Positions 7,954 through 16,387 of a DNA stretch of 64,000 nucleotides are shown here, piece by piece (position 1 is the first letter of the stretch; every line of letters begins with the position of its first letter). The stretch comes from Alistipes sp. UBA936 (GTDB taxonomy: Bacteria; Bacteroidota; Bacteroidia; Bacteroidales; Rikenellaceae): contig DBDI01000030.1 of the NCBI GenBank assembly GCA_002293505.1, forward strand, positions 81,459 to 145,458, given 5' to 3'. The notes beneath the pieces are model-generated. The model was not told the origin of the DNA. It saw only the letters and a list, made by a program, of their open reading frames with translations, and ran no database searches. Position numbers and translations under genes: made by a program.

Positions 7954-8886
7954 TTATTCGAATACCCAGCCGAGGCCGTCGGGGATTTCGGTCGTGCAGA
8001 CGCTCGGGGTGGTGTTGGTTCCGGCTTGGTTGACGTAGAGGTTCCAACCGGCGGAGAACGAAGCCTGGTAGACGAACGAAGCGGTGCGGCCACCGAGAGT
8101 GAACGGGCGGTCGGCGTAATGGAAGTAACCGAAGTTGCCATTGCCGTCGGTGAGGCTGATGCGGCCGACGCGCTCGTCGCCACGGAAAGCGACAATGTCG
8201 CGCAAACCGGCAACCTTAGCGCCGAGGTCGCTGATCTCGGGAGCAGGCCAGAAACCGGCGTAATCGGATGAGTTTTCGCGCCCGACCTTGGAGAGCTGGG
8301 CATCGGGCCGATCGAGTGTCGGAAGAGAGGCGGGAAGGCTGAGAGTCACAGAGTTGTCGCGGGTCACGCCGGCGCGGATGGAGGCTATGACTTCCCACTC
8401 GAAGCCGGAGATGTCAACCCGAACGTTGTCGAAATCCTTACCGAACGGAACGCGAAGCGAAGTCGGAAAGTCGGGGAACTCGGCGATCGAGAAGGCAATC
8501 AGCTCGTCGCCCTCGACGAATACGTCGCACGAAGCGCTCTTGTCGCCATCCTCGGTTGTGACGGTAACAGTAGCCTGACCAGCAGCCTCGCCACGGATTC
8601 TACCGCGCTCGTCGACGCTAACGATGGCGGGATTGGATGTACTCCAAGTAACGTTTTGATTCTCAGCCTCGGCGGGCAGAACGGTAGCGACGAGGGTAAT
8701 GCGGCCGCGGATGGGAAGGTCGACCCGTTTGAGGGAGACAGTGACGCTCTCGACGCGGATGCCGTACTCAATATCCTCCTTAGTGGTGCAACCGGCCAAC
8801 AGGATTAGGCCAGCGAGCAGCATCCCGGTCAGCCCCCCTGCAAGCCCCCCTCTCAGGCCCCTCAATTTACGTTCGATTCCAGACAT
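7954..8886 (-). CDS. BIG2-domain surface lipoprotein, function unknown
   Basis: 310 residues. A basic N region (RKLRGLRGG) and hydrophobic core lead to a lipobox LILLAGC with the lipidated Cys near residue 33. A bacterial Ig-like group 2 domain follows, recognised by the VSLKRVDLPIRGRITLVATVLP strand pattern, NQNVTWSTSNPAIVSVDERGRI and GQATVTVTT. The C-terminal 190 residues are unrecognised and end in a Trp/aromatic-rich GLGWVFE. Likely exported and anchored to the outer membrane; ligand unknown. The gene starts inside the last 25 nt of aspS and is co-oriented with it. Its first codons are G-run DNA with four or more G tracts. Confidence 0.7.
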   Translation of the reverse strand: MSGIERKLRGLRGGLAGGLTGMLLAGLILLAGCTTKEDIEYGIRVESVTVSLKRVDLPIRGRITLVATVLPAEAENQNVTWSTSNPAIVSVDERGRIRGEAAGQATVTVTTEDGDKSASCDVFVEGDELIAFSIAEFPDFPTSLRVPFGKDFDNVRVDISGFEWEVIASIRAGVTRDNSVTLSLPASLPTLDRPDAQLSKVGRENSSDYAGFWPAPEISDLGAKVAGLRDIVAFRGDERVGRISLTDGNGNFGYFHYADRPFTLGGRTASFVYQASFSAGWNLYVNQAGTNTTPSVCTTEIPDGLGWVFE

Positions 8887-10616
8887 AGTTCGTCGAGTTG
8901 GGTTTTGTCGATTATCGCGGGGGCGTCGATCATCACGTCGCGCCCGGAGTTGTTCTTGGGGAAGGCGATGTAGTCGCGAATCGAGTCCGCGCCGCCGAAA
9001 AGAGAGCAGAAACGGTCGAACCCGAACGCGATGCCGCCGTGGGGAGGTGCCCCGAAGCGGAAGGCGTTCATCAGGAAGCCGAACTGCGCCTGAGCCTGAG
9101 CGGGAGTGAAGCCCAACAAGTCGAACATCCGAGCCTGAAGTCCCGAGTCGAAGATACGGATCGAGCCGCCGCCGACCTCAACGCCGTTCACCACAAAGTC
9201 GTAAGCGTTGGCGCGAACGGCTGCCGGATCGGTGTCCAGCAGGGGGATGTCCTCGGGTTTGGGGGAGGTAAAGGGGTGGTGCATAGCGTAGTAGCGCTGC
9301 GTCTCGTCGTCCCATTCAAGGAGCGGGAAGTCCACAACCCAGAGAGGAGCGAACCGGGCGCGGTCACGAAGGCCGAGGCGTTCGCCGAGCTCAAGGCGGA
9401 GCTCGCTCAGGACGCGCAACGACTGGCTACGGGTGCCGCTGACAACGAAAATAAGGTCGCCTTTCTGCGCGCCGAGGCGAGCTGCCCAAGTCTGAAGAGT
9501 GGCCGCGTCGTAGAACTTGTCGATGGAGGATTTGATTTCGCCGCCGTCGTCGATGCGGATCCAAACCAACCCCTTGGCGCCGATCTGAGGCCGCTTGACG
9601 TACTCGGTCAGCTCGTCGATCTGTTTGCGGGTGAAGGAGGCACATTTTTCGGCGCAGATGGCACCGATGTATTCCGCCTCGTCGAAAACGCCGAAGCCGT
9701 GGCCCTTGGCGATGTCGGTCAACTCGCTGATGAGCATACCGAAACGGATGTCGGGCTTGTCGTTACCATAGCGAGCCATCGCATCCGAGTAAGCCATCCG
9801 GGGAAAGGGCTGGGCGGCGAACTCGACGCCAAGGGTTTCGCGGAACATAAACCGAGCCATACGTTCGAAGGTCTCCAGGACGTCGGTCTGCTCGACGAAC
9901 GCCATCTCGCAGTCGATCTGGGTGAACTCGGGCTGGCGGTCGGCGCGAAGGTCCTCGTCGCGAAAACAACGAACGATCTGGAAATATTTGTCGTAACCGG
10001 CCACCATCAACAACTGTTTGAAGGTCTGAGGCGACTGCGGAAGGGCGTAAAACTCGCCGGGGTTCATACGGCTCGGAACAACGAAGTCGCGAGCACCCTC
10101 GGGAGTGGATTTGATGAGGAACGGGGTTTCGATCTCCAGAAATCCTTCGTGGTCAAGGAATTGACGAGCAGACTGAGCCATCCGGTGGCGCATAGCGAGG
10201 GCGCGCTGGAGAGGTGGGCGGCGCAGGTCGAGGTAACGATACTTCATACGAAGGTCGTCGCCGCCGTCGCTCGTCTCCTCGATCGTGAACGGAGGCGTGT
10301 CGGCTTTCGACAACACGCGCAACTCGCTGAGAGACACTTCGATGTCACCGGTCGCGATCTTCGGGTTTTTCGACGTGCGCTCGATTACGGTGCCGGTGAC
10401 CTGAACGACGAATTCGCGCCCGAGCTCATCCGCAGCATCCTTGAGAGCCGTCGGAGCGCTCTCGCCAACAACAAGTTGAGTGATCCCGTAACGGTCGCGC
10501 AGGTCGATAAAGGTCATCGCCCCCAGGTTGCGAACCTTTTGCACCCAGCCGGCCAAAGTAACCGTCTGCCCCAGATTGGCGAGGCCGAGCTCGCCGCAAG
10601 TATTTGTTCTGTACAT
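8862..10616 (-). CDS. aspS: Aspartyl-tRNA synthetase
   Basis: 584 residues, class IIb synthetase of the bacterial (GAD-containing) type. N-terminal anticodon-binding OB fold (TVTLAGWVQKVRNLGAMTFIDLRD). Motif 2 region FRDEDLRADRQPEFTQIDCEM. Inserted GAD domain in the middle. Motif 3 GGIAFGFDRF close to the C terminus. The start MYRTNTCGELG is chosen because the OB fold begins there; extending upstream would add an unrelated Lys-rich tail. The TATTTTTGC -7 box at 10644-10636 gives a leader of about 14 nt. Confidence 0.95.
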   Translation of the reverse strand: MYRTNTCGELGLANLGQTVTLAGWVQKVRNLGAMTFIDLRDRYGITQLVVGESAPTALKDAADELGREFVVQVTGTVIERTSKNPKIATGDIEVSLSELRVLSKADTPPFTIEETSDGGDDLRMKYRYLDLRRPPLQRALAMRHRMAQSARQFLDHEGFLEIETPFLIKSTPEGARDFVVPSRMNPGEFYALPQSPQTFKQLLMVAGYDKYFQIVRCFRDEDLRADRQPEFTQIDCEMAFVEQTDVLETFERMARFMFRETLGVEFAAQPFPRMAYSDAMARYGNDKPDIRFGMLISELTDIAKGHGFGVFDEAEYIGAICAEKCASFTRKQIDELTEYVKRPQIGAKGLVWIRIDDGGEIKSSIDKFYDAATLQTWAARLGAQKGDLIFVVSGTRSQSLRVLSELRLELGERLGLRDRARFAPLWVVDFPLLEWDDETQRYYAMHHPFTSPKPEDIPLLDTDPAAVRANAYDFVVNGVEVGGGSIRIFDSGLQARMFDLLGFTPAQAQAQFGFLMNAFRFGAPPHGGIAFGFDRFCSLFGGADSIRDYIAFPKNNSGRDVMIDAPAIIDKTQLDELCLESNVN

Positions 10617-10628
10617 CGTTTTTCTTTT

Positions 10629-10644
10629 TAACTTTGCAAAAATA
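10629..10644. promoter_or_regulatory. Overlapping divergent -7 boxes, aspS (-) / tadA (+)
   Basis: TAACTTTGC (10629-10637, plus) and TATTTTTGC (10644-10636, minus) share the central GC, so the two promoters occupy almost the same 16 bp. RNA polymerase cannot load on both at once. Confidence 0.65.
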
Positions 10645-10654
10645 TGGTTTTTAT

Positions 10655-11137
10655 ATGGAAATAGAGGCAACCGCGGACGAAAAATTTATGCGAGCGGCAC
10701 TGGCGGAGGCGCGAGAAGCTCTGGCGAGGGGTGAGGTGCCGGTCGGAGCGGTGGTTGTTTGCGGGGTCGGTGGCGGTTCAGGGGGCGGCTCTGTGGCTGG
10801 AACGATCATCGGCCGGGGACACAATCTGGTCGAGACGCTGACCGATGCAACCGCCCACGCCGAGATGCAGGCAATTACCGCGGCATCGGCCGCTCTGGGG
10901 GGCAAGTATTTGGCAGATTGCACGTTATATGTTACATTGGAGCCCTGCGTGATGTGTGCCGGAGCGATCGCGTGGGCACAGGTGGGACGAGTTGTGTGGG
11001 GCGCGGACGACCCAAAACGAGGCTTCGAAAGGTTCGGACGGGAGCTGCTACACCCCCGAACCACGGTCGAAAAAGGCGTGTTGGCCGACGAATGCGGGCG
11101 ATTGGTCGCCGAATTTTTTCAAAATCGCAGAAAATAA
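10655..11137 (+). CDS. tadA: tRNA adenosine-34 deaminase / nucleoside deaminase TadA-like
   Basis: 160 residues, a zinc CDA-fold deaminase expected to convert A34 to inosine in tRNA-Arg(ACG). The active site is complete: HAE (H68, E70) and PCVMC (C98, C101), with EVPVGAVVV ahead and a C-terminal RRK tail. A Gly/Ser-rich insertion (residues 37-49, GVGGGSGGGSVAG) separates the first beta strand from IIGRGHN, where relatives have only a short turn. Start ATG 10655 is used because the nearer ATG at 10643 hits a stop after six codons. A guanine deaminase role is possible but less likely. Confidence 0.85.
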   Translation: MEIEATADEKFMRAALAEAREALARGEVPVGAVVVCGVGGGSGGGSVAGTIIGRGHNLVETLTDATAHAEMQAITAASAALGGKYLADCTLYVTLEPCVMCAGAIAWAQVGRVVWGADDPKRGFERFGRELLHPRTTVEKGVLADECGRLVAEFFQNRRK

Positions 11138-11138
11138 T

Positions 11139-11147
11139 TATTTTTGC
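11139..11147 (+). promoter_or_regulatory. -7 box for the TPR gene
   Basis: TATTTTTGC directly after the tadA stop, about 35 nt upstream of the ATG at 11184. Confidence 0.55.
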
Positions 11148-11183
11148 AACCAGACACTAAATCAATCAAATAAACAAACAGCT

Positions 11184-12152
11184 ATGAAAGCAATCAAAAT
11201 CGTACTCGCAGCCGCCGCACTCGTCTTTGCGGCAAACGCCTCGGCGCAAGACCTCACCAGCGTGCAGGGAGCCTTCACCGAAGGAGCAGAAGCCCTCAAG
11301 GCAAAGAATTTCAATGCCGCAATCCCTCTGTTCGAGCAAGTTATCTCCGAAGGGATGGACGTCGAGGGAGCGGAAGGTCTCGTCACCGAAGCCAAGAAAG
11401 CACTGCCGACCGCAATCTTCCAATCGGGCGGACAGCAGTTCCAGGGAGGCAATCTCGACGGAGCACTCGCGGCGTTCTCGAAAGCAGCCGAACTCGCTGA
11501 ACTATACGGAAATGCAGCTGTGCTGAACAACGCCCGTACCTGGATCGGCCGCACCGTTCTGCGTCAGGGAGCCGACGCCTTCAACGCCAAGGACTATGCA
11601 ACCGCAGCAGCAATTTTTCAGAAGGGCTACGATGGTAATCCAAATGACACTGCCGTTGCTATGAACCTCGCAATGAGCTACATAGGAATGGACGACTATG
11701 CTCGCGGAAACGAGATCTACCGTCGCCTGATCGCGATGGGAGATCTGGACACGAGGTTCGCCGAAGCAGCTGCTCAGGCACAAGCGAAATTCTCAGAAGA
11801 TAACCTCGCGCGTGCGTCGTTGGCCGCTCAGGCTCAGGACTTTGCGGGTGCAGTTGCCGCCGCGGACGAAATTTTGGAAGTGATCTCCACAGACGCCGCT
11901 GCCAATCTGTTCCGCCTGCAAGCGCTTAACAATCAGAAGAGTTACGCCCGCGTGATCGAAGTCGGCGAAGCAGCCGTGGCCGCGCAAACAGCCGACGAAG
12001 CACGCTCGAATGCCGCATATTTGGTCGGCGCGGCGTATCAAAATCGCGAAAACTGGGCCAAGGCGATCGAGTATTATCGTATGGTGACCGCCGGTCCGAA
12101 TGTAGCTTCTGCAAGAGCCCAAGTCGCTGAGCTGCAGAAAGTTGCAAACTAA
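11184..12152 (+). CDS. Exported tetratricopeptide-repeat protein
   Basis: 322 residues with a signal peptide (about 1-20, MKAIKIVLAAAALVFAANASA). Helical repeats fill the rest: several 34-residue-like TPR units, for example ALKAKNFNAAIPLFEQVI, AFNAKDYATAAAIFQKGY and NRENWAKAIEYYRMV. Such proteins act as periplasmic scaffolds; the partner is not evident. It has its own promoter and a leader of about 35 nt, unlike most starts in this window. The last 11 nt overlap the TTG start of the U32 gene. Confidence 0.8.
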   Translation: MKAIKIVLAAAALVFAANASAQDLTSVQGAFTEGAEALKAKNFNAAIPLFEQVISEGMDVEGAEGLVTEAKKALPTAIFQSGGQQFQGGNLDGALAAFSKAAELAELYGNAAVLNNARTWIGRTVLRQGADAFNAKDYATAAAIFQKGYDGNPNDTAVAMNLAMSYIGMDDYARGNEIYRRLIAMGDLDTRFAEAAAQAQAKFSEDNLARASLAAQAQDFAGAVAAADEILEVISTDAAANLFRLQALNNQKSYARVIEVGEAAVAAQTADEARSNAAYLVGAAYQNRENWAKAIEYYRMVTAGPNVASARAQVAELQKVAN

Positions 12153-14280
12153 AATAGAACTTTTGGCGCCTGCCCGAGACCTGAGCGCGGGTCGGGCAGC
12201 CATCGACTGTGGGGCCGATGCGGTGTACATCGGCGGCCCCGCGTTTGGTGCGCGACACGCCGCGGGCAACTCTGTGGAGGAGATCGCGGCGTTGGTGCGT
12301 TACGCCCGGCCGTTCGGTGTGCGGATCTATGTGACGCTAAATACACTGCTTTTTGATGCTGAACTCGCTGAGGCTGAATCTGTTGCTCGGGCGCTTGCCG
12401 CCGCCGGAGTCGACGCCTTCATCGTTCAGGATATGGCGTGGGTTCGCATTGTCTCCGGCGCGGGAGTAGCTGAAGGCGAGGGAGTTGAGAGGGGCGAGGT
12501 TGCCGCTGGAGTCGAACTGCACGCCTCGACCCAGACCGCAAACGTCCGTGCCGATGAGATCGCCTTCCTTGGCCGAGTTGGGTTCTCACGCGTGATTCTC
12601 GAACGCGCCCTTTCGATCGACGAAATTCGCAAAATCCGAGCCGAAACCCTCTTGGATGCCGCTCCCGACAGGCATCCCGTGGAGCTCGAAGCGTTTGTTC
12701 ACGGTGCGATTTGTGTCGGTCGAAGCGGACGTTGCTTTCTCAGCCGCGCGATGGGAGCAGGTTCCGGCGATGAACTAAGAAGTGGAAACAGAGGCACTTG
12801 CAGTCAGCCGTGCCGCCTCACTTGGGATCTTGTTTCGAGCGACCCGACCTCGAATCCGATATCGGCCTCAGCCTCAAGTTCAAGCTCAAGCTTAAGCTCA
12901 GCCTCAGGCTCGGCTTCAGGCCCCGGCCTCAGTCAGAGTCTAAATATGCCAGCCGCTCGCCCTATTATAATAGGTAAGCACCTGCTTTCGGTGCGCGATC
13001 TCGACCTTTCGGCGCGATTGGGCGAGTTGCTCGACGCGGGCGTGACGTCGCTCAAGATTGAGGGACGCCTCAAGGATATCGGCTATGTTCGTAATATTGT
13101 AGGCTATTATAACACACTGTTGAACAAAGAGTTGTCGCTTCGTCCCGGGTTACGCCGCGCATCTGTCGGTCGTTCTGTGCTCGATTTTGTTCCGAGTCCT
13201 GCCAAGAGTTTCACACGTGGCGCGACGGAGTATTTTTTCGATGGTTCGGTGATGGGCGAGGATCGTGGTCTCGGCCCCTTGGTCGCTTCTTTTGACACGC
13301 CCAAAGCGATTGGAGAGCCTGTGGGTCAAGTGGTTAACGTTGGTTGCGACCGAACAGGAAACCGCTGGTTTATTCTATCTTCTTCGGCCGACCTTCTAAG
13401 TGCAGGCGACGGAATCTGCTTTCTGCCGGACGGCGTATCGGCAAGTCTGCCTGCTGGCGTATCTGGTGGCGAATTTCGCGGTACGAACATAAATCGTGCG
13501 GAGGGTAATCGTATCTATCCAAATGATATTCAGGGAATTGCGGTCGGGACGACAGTTTGTCGCAATTTCGATCACGCCTTCGCACGCACGCTCGAACGCA
13601 GCCGAACCCGGCGAAAAATCGACGTCACCGTGCACCTTGCGGCCTCGGCCGAGCGCGTTGCGGTGCGTTTTGTCGACGAAACCGGCCTTTCGGTCGAGGT
13701 GGCCCGCGCTGGTGATTTCGAGCCGGCCCGCAATTCGACCAAGATGCTTGCTACGGCGCGCGAGGAACTTGCCCGTAGCGGCGAAACCATCTTTCAAGTC
13801 ACTGACGTTCAGATATATTGCGATAATCCGCCCGATCATCCATTTATTCCTGTTTCTGTGCTGGCAGCCCTGCGGCGTGAGGGATTGCAACGGCTGCTTG
13901 AGGCGCGTGAAACAATTGAACCTCAGCAAAATAGACTGCCTGAAGACCTTGCTGCAAAGTTTCCTTGCACTCGCCTGACTGCCGCCGAAAATGTTACGAA
14001 TAACCTTGCCGAACAGTTCTATCGCGACCACGGAGTGACCGAATTCGAGCCTGCGCTTGAGTTGTGTCAAAGCTTTGATGGAGAGATTGTTATGCGAGCG
14101 AAATATTGCCTGCGTCGCGAGCTCGGACAGTGCCTTCGTCGGCCGCAAAAATCCAATACTCCGCCGCTACCGCGCGATCTGTTTTTGGAGCACGGTCGCA
14201 CTCGTTTGCGCCTCGATTTCGACTGCGAAAATTGCGAAATGACGTTGATTTCCGCGCCTAAAAAATCTGAAAGAATATGA
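12142..14280 (+). CDS. U32 family peptidase-like protein (RlhA/YegQ relative)
   Basis: 712 residues. The N terminus (KIELLAPARDLSAGRAAIDCGADAVYIGG) and the U32 signature EAFVHGAICVGRSGRCFLSR...NRGTCSQPCR are clear, followed by a DUF3656-type C-terminal half. Some U32 members are RNA hydroxylation factors (RlhA, TrhP) rather than proteases, and the CX-rich signature with later cysteines suits that role; which RNA is not determinable here. Start is TTG 12142, inside the TPR gene's last codons, because the family N terminus begins there and no upstream in-frame ATG exists. A Ser/Ala-rich insertion encoded by 12835-12960 splits the conserved core right after CRLTWDL. Confidence 0.8.
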   Translation: MQTKIELLAPARDLSAGRAAIDCGADAVYIGGPAFGARHAAGNSVEEIAALVRYARPFGVRIYVTLNTLLFDAELAEAESVARALAAAGVDAFIVQDMAWVRIVSGAGVAEGEGVERGEVAAGVELHASTQTANVRADEIAFLGRVGFSRVILERALSIDEIRKIRAETLLDAAPDRHPVELEAFVHGAICVGRSGRCFLSRAMGAGSGDELRSGNRGTCSQPCRLTWDLVSSDPTSNPISASASSSSSSLSSASGSASGPGLSQSLNMPAARPIIIGKHLLSVRDLDLSARLGELLDAGVTSLKIEGRLKDIGYVRNIVGYYNTLLNKELSLRPGLRRASVGRSVLDFVPSPAKSFTRGATEYFFDGSVMGEDRGLGPLVASFDTPKAIGEPVGQVVNVGCDRTGNRWFILSSSADLLSAGDGICFLPDGVSASLPAGVSGGEFRGTNINRAEGNRIYPNDIQGIAVGTTVCRNFDHAFARTLERSRTRRKIDVTVHLAASAERVAVRFVDETGLSVEVARAGDFEPARNSTKMLATAREELARSGETIFQVTDVQIYCDNPPDHPFIPVSVLAALRREGLQRLLEARETIEPQQNRLPEDLAAKFPCTRLTAAENVTNNLAEQFYRDHGVTEFEPALELCQSFDGEIVMRAKYCLRRELGQCLRRPQKSNTPPLPRDLFLEHGRTRLRLDFDCENCEMTLISAPKKSERI
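12864..12931 (+). repeat. Degenerate hexanucleotide repeat inside the U32 gene
   Basis: About eleven degenerate hexamers related to TCAAGC/TCAGGC in frame, coding for a Ser/Ala/Gly-rich linker. The tract interrupts an otherwise conserved enzyme sequence. Confidence 0.7.
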
Positions 14281-15209
14281 GTGGTCTCGAACTGATACAG
14301 CCGCAACTCGATGATTATGAGTTGATTGATTGTGGCGATTTTGCCAAATTGGAACGATTTGGTGACCGCATCGTCGCCCGCCCCGAGCCTCAGGCGCTTT
14401 GGCACCGTAGCCTGCCCGACGAGGAGTGGGATCGGCTGGCTGACGCGACTTTTCGGCGCTCCGGGGGCGGGTCTGCCGAGCGCTCAGGTGAGCGACCCGC
14501 AGGCGACAAAAGGCCCTCGACGGATGGCGGCGAGCGCGGTGAGTGGCAGCTCAAACCGGGCGTGCCCGATCGTTGGACAATTCGTTACGATTACGGCGCG
14601 ATGCACCTGCGTATGAGGCTGGCACTCACCGGTTTCAAGCACGTTGGGGTGTTCCCTGAGCAGGCCTCGAACTGGAATTTCATTTACGACACGCTGCGCG
14701 AAACGCCCGCCGCTCGGATGCTCAATTTGTTCGCTTACACGGGTGGTGCGACGTTGGCTGGGCGCGCTGCCGGGGCTGAGGTTACTCACGTCGATTCGGT
14801 GCGCCAGACTGTGTCTTGGGCGGCCGACAATGCTCAGTTAAGTGGCTTGGAATCAATACGATGGATCGTAGACGACGCACTCAAATTCGTTCGTCGCGAG
14901 GTTCGCCGCGGCGCCTCTTACGACGGGATTGTGCTCGATCCACCGGCTTACGGACGCGGGCCAGATGGCGAAAAATGGGTGCTCGAACAGGGGCTCGACG
15001 AGATGCTCGGCCTGTGCGCGATGTTGCTTAAGCCGCACGGTTTTTTGGTGCTCAACCTCTACTCGATGGGATTGTCTGCTCTGCTTGCGCAAACCGCAGT
15101 GCATCAACACTTTGGCGCGCCACCTCACGAGCAATTCGGCGAACTTTTCTTCACCGATCGCGCAGGGAAAAAGTTACCGCTTGGGGTTTATTACAGGTTT
15201 CGCAGGTGA
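14277..15209 (+). CDS. Class I SAM-dependent methyltransferase (RlmI/RlmK-like)
   Basis: 310 residues. The core holds GVFPEQASNWNF, the SAM motif MLNLFAYTGGATL, the acidic VTHVDSV strand end, and the catalytic DPPAYGRGPDGEKW, as in rRNA cytosine methyltransferases of the RlmI/RlmK type. No PUA domain is visible, and residues 61-88 are a Gly/Ser/Arg-rich insertion (RRSGGGSAERSGERPAGD...) in the N-terminal part. Probably an rRNA methyltransferase; substrate not certain. ATGA overlap with the U32 gene suggests co-translation, and 19 nt at the 3' end overlap the convergent methyltransferase gene. Confidence 0.75.
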   Translation: MSGLELIQPQLDDYELIDCGDFAKLERFGDRIVARPEPQALWHRSLPDEEWDRLADATFRRSGGGSAERSGERPAGDKRPSTDGGERGEWQLKPGVPDRWTIRYDYGAMHLRMRLALTGFKHVGVFPEQASNWNFIYDTLRETPAARMLNLFAYTGGATLAGRAAGAEVTHVDSVRQTVSWAADNAQLSGLESIRWIVDDALKFVRREVRRGASYDGIVLDPPAYGRGPDGEKWVLEQGLDEMLGLCAMLLKPHGFLVLNLYSMGLSALLAQTAVHQHFGAPPHEQFGELFFTDRAGKKLPLGVYYRFRR

Positions 15210-16387
15210 ATTTGCCACAACTTTCCGCCCATTTGTGTGAACGCAATTCGCGTTTTTCCGCCCTCACAAACGCCGATTTGGCGCGCTATTTCGGCGGCTG
15301 AAAGTGGAAAATTTCGCTTCAAAATGTCCACGTTTTTGATCTTTTCTGCTTTCAGACGACGTTTCAGTGTCTTCGGGTCGAATGGTTCAATGCTCTGAAT
15401 TTCAAATATTTTGCCCAATATATTCTCTGGTCGCTCGATGGCAAAACCGTATCCGTTGTCGGAGTCGATGCAGATGCCACGTTCAGATAAATGTCGCTTG
15501 GCCAGACGTGCTTTTTGCAATGCCACGTCCGGAATAACGAGCCAATTGAATTGATCCAGTCGCGACAATTGCTTCGAAAAGTTGTAAGTTGTCTCAGCTA
15601 AGTGCTCGTCAAAAACGTAAGTTACCTCGCATAAATCTATCGCAATTGCCTTAATTAGCCTCTTCGAATCACCCGAAAATTGTATATCGACTAAGACCTC
15701 CTTGCACTCGCCATCGAGCGAAACCACTTCGACACTTGTCGCATGTGTGCTACCTGACGGGCTAAAAATGCGAAAAACCTCGTCTACGTCGAAAAGCGGC
15801 GAAAGTTTTACCACTAAATGAGGTGTAATGCTTTGAATAACAGGCAATAACTCGACAATATCCGGCGAGCAATCCTCCATCCGAACAAGTTTTTGTCCAT
15901 CGGCGCCACGGCGGTCCGGATCGGCATAAACGAGGTCGAACTGAAGACCGGAGGTATGCAGAAAGTCTTTGGCTGAAGCGTTGATTACCTGAATATTATC
16001 CACACCAAGACGGCGAAAATTTTCACGTGCAATGGCAGCCAATTCCTCGTCTCGCTCCAGTGCGATTACCTGTTTGAATCCACGCGACAAAGCCCACGAA
16101 TCGACCCCTAAACCACACGTCAAATCGAGCGCTACTCGGCCCGAAAACTCTTTACGAAGCGCGCTTGCCTCACTCGATGATTGCTCGAAAGCGCGCGGCG
16201 GAATTACACATTTTGTTGCAAAATAGCTCGGTAATTTCCTCTGCGCACGCTGCAAATACTTGACCTGAGTTGCCACTGCGGAGGCCGTTTGCACGCGCGA
16301 ATCCAGCGCAATTTCAAGCGGATTCCGGTCAATATTTGCCTCGACCAACGTCCGAAACTCCTCGCTAAGTATGTTCAACTCGCTCAT
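15191..16387 (-). CDS. SAM-dependent methyltransferase with THUMP-like C-terminal domain
   Basis: 398 residues. N-terminal helical segment (MSELNILSEEFRTLVEANID), a SAM motif VALDLTCGLGVDSWAL, the acidic residue at VIALERDEELA, and YADPDRRGADGQK in the position of the catalytic DPP motif. A C-terminal THUMP-like region follows. Likely a nucleic-acid methyltransferase, but the target is unknown. The ATG overlaps the comEC TAA by one base (TAATG). The 3' end is antisense to the neighbouring methyltransferase gene for 19 nt, so two unrelated methyltransferase genes converge here. Confidence 0.75.
   Translation of the reverse strand: MSELNILSEEFRTLVEANIDRNPLEIALDSRVQTASAVATQVKYLQRAQRKLPSYFATKCVIPPRAFEQSSSEASALRKEFSGRVALDLTCGLGVDSWALSRGFKQVIALERDEELAAIARENFRRLGVDNIQVINASAKDFLHTSGLQFDLVYADPDRRGADGQKLVRMEDCSPDIVELLPVIQSITPHLVVKLSPLFDVDEVFRIFSPSGSTHATSVEVVSLDGECKEVLVDIQFSGDSKRLIKAIAIDLCEVTYVFDEHLAETTYNFSKQLSRLDQFNWLVIPDVALQKARLAKRHLSERGICIDSDNGYGFAIERPENILGKIFEIQSIEPFDPKTLKRRLKAEKIKNVDILKRNFPLSAAEIARQIGVCEGGKTRIAFTQMGGKLWQIHLRNL

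Noticed and set aside
8898..10631. 577-codon open frame on the plus strand opposite aspS
   Set aside because: Mirror of aspS: the minus frame matches aspartyl-tRNA synthetase throughout, while this frame has no recognisable motif and arises from GC-rich codon bias.
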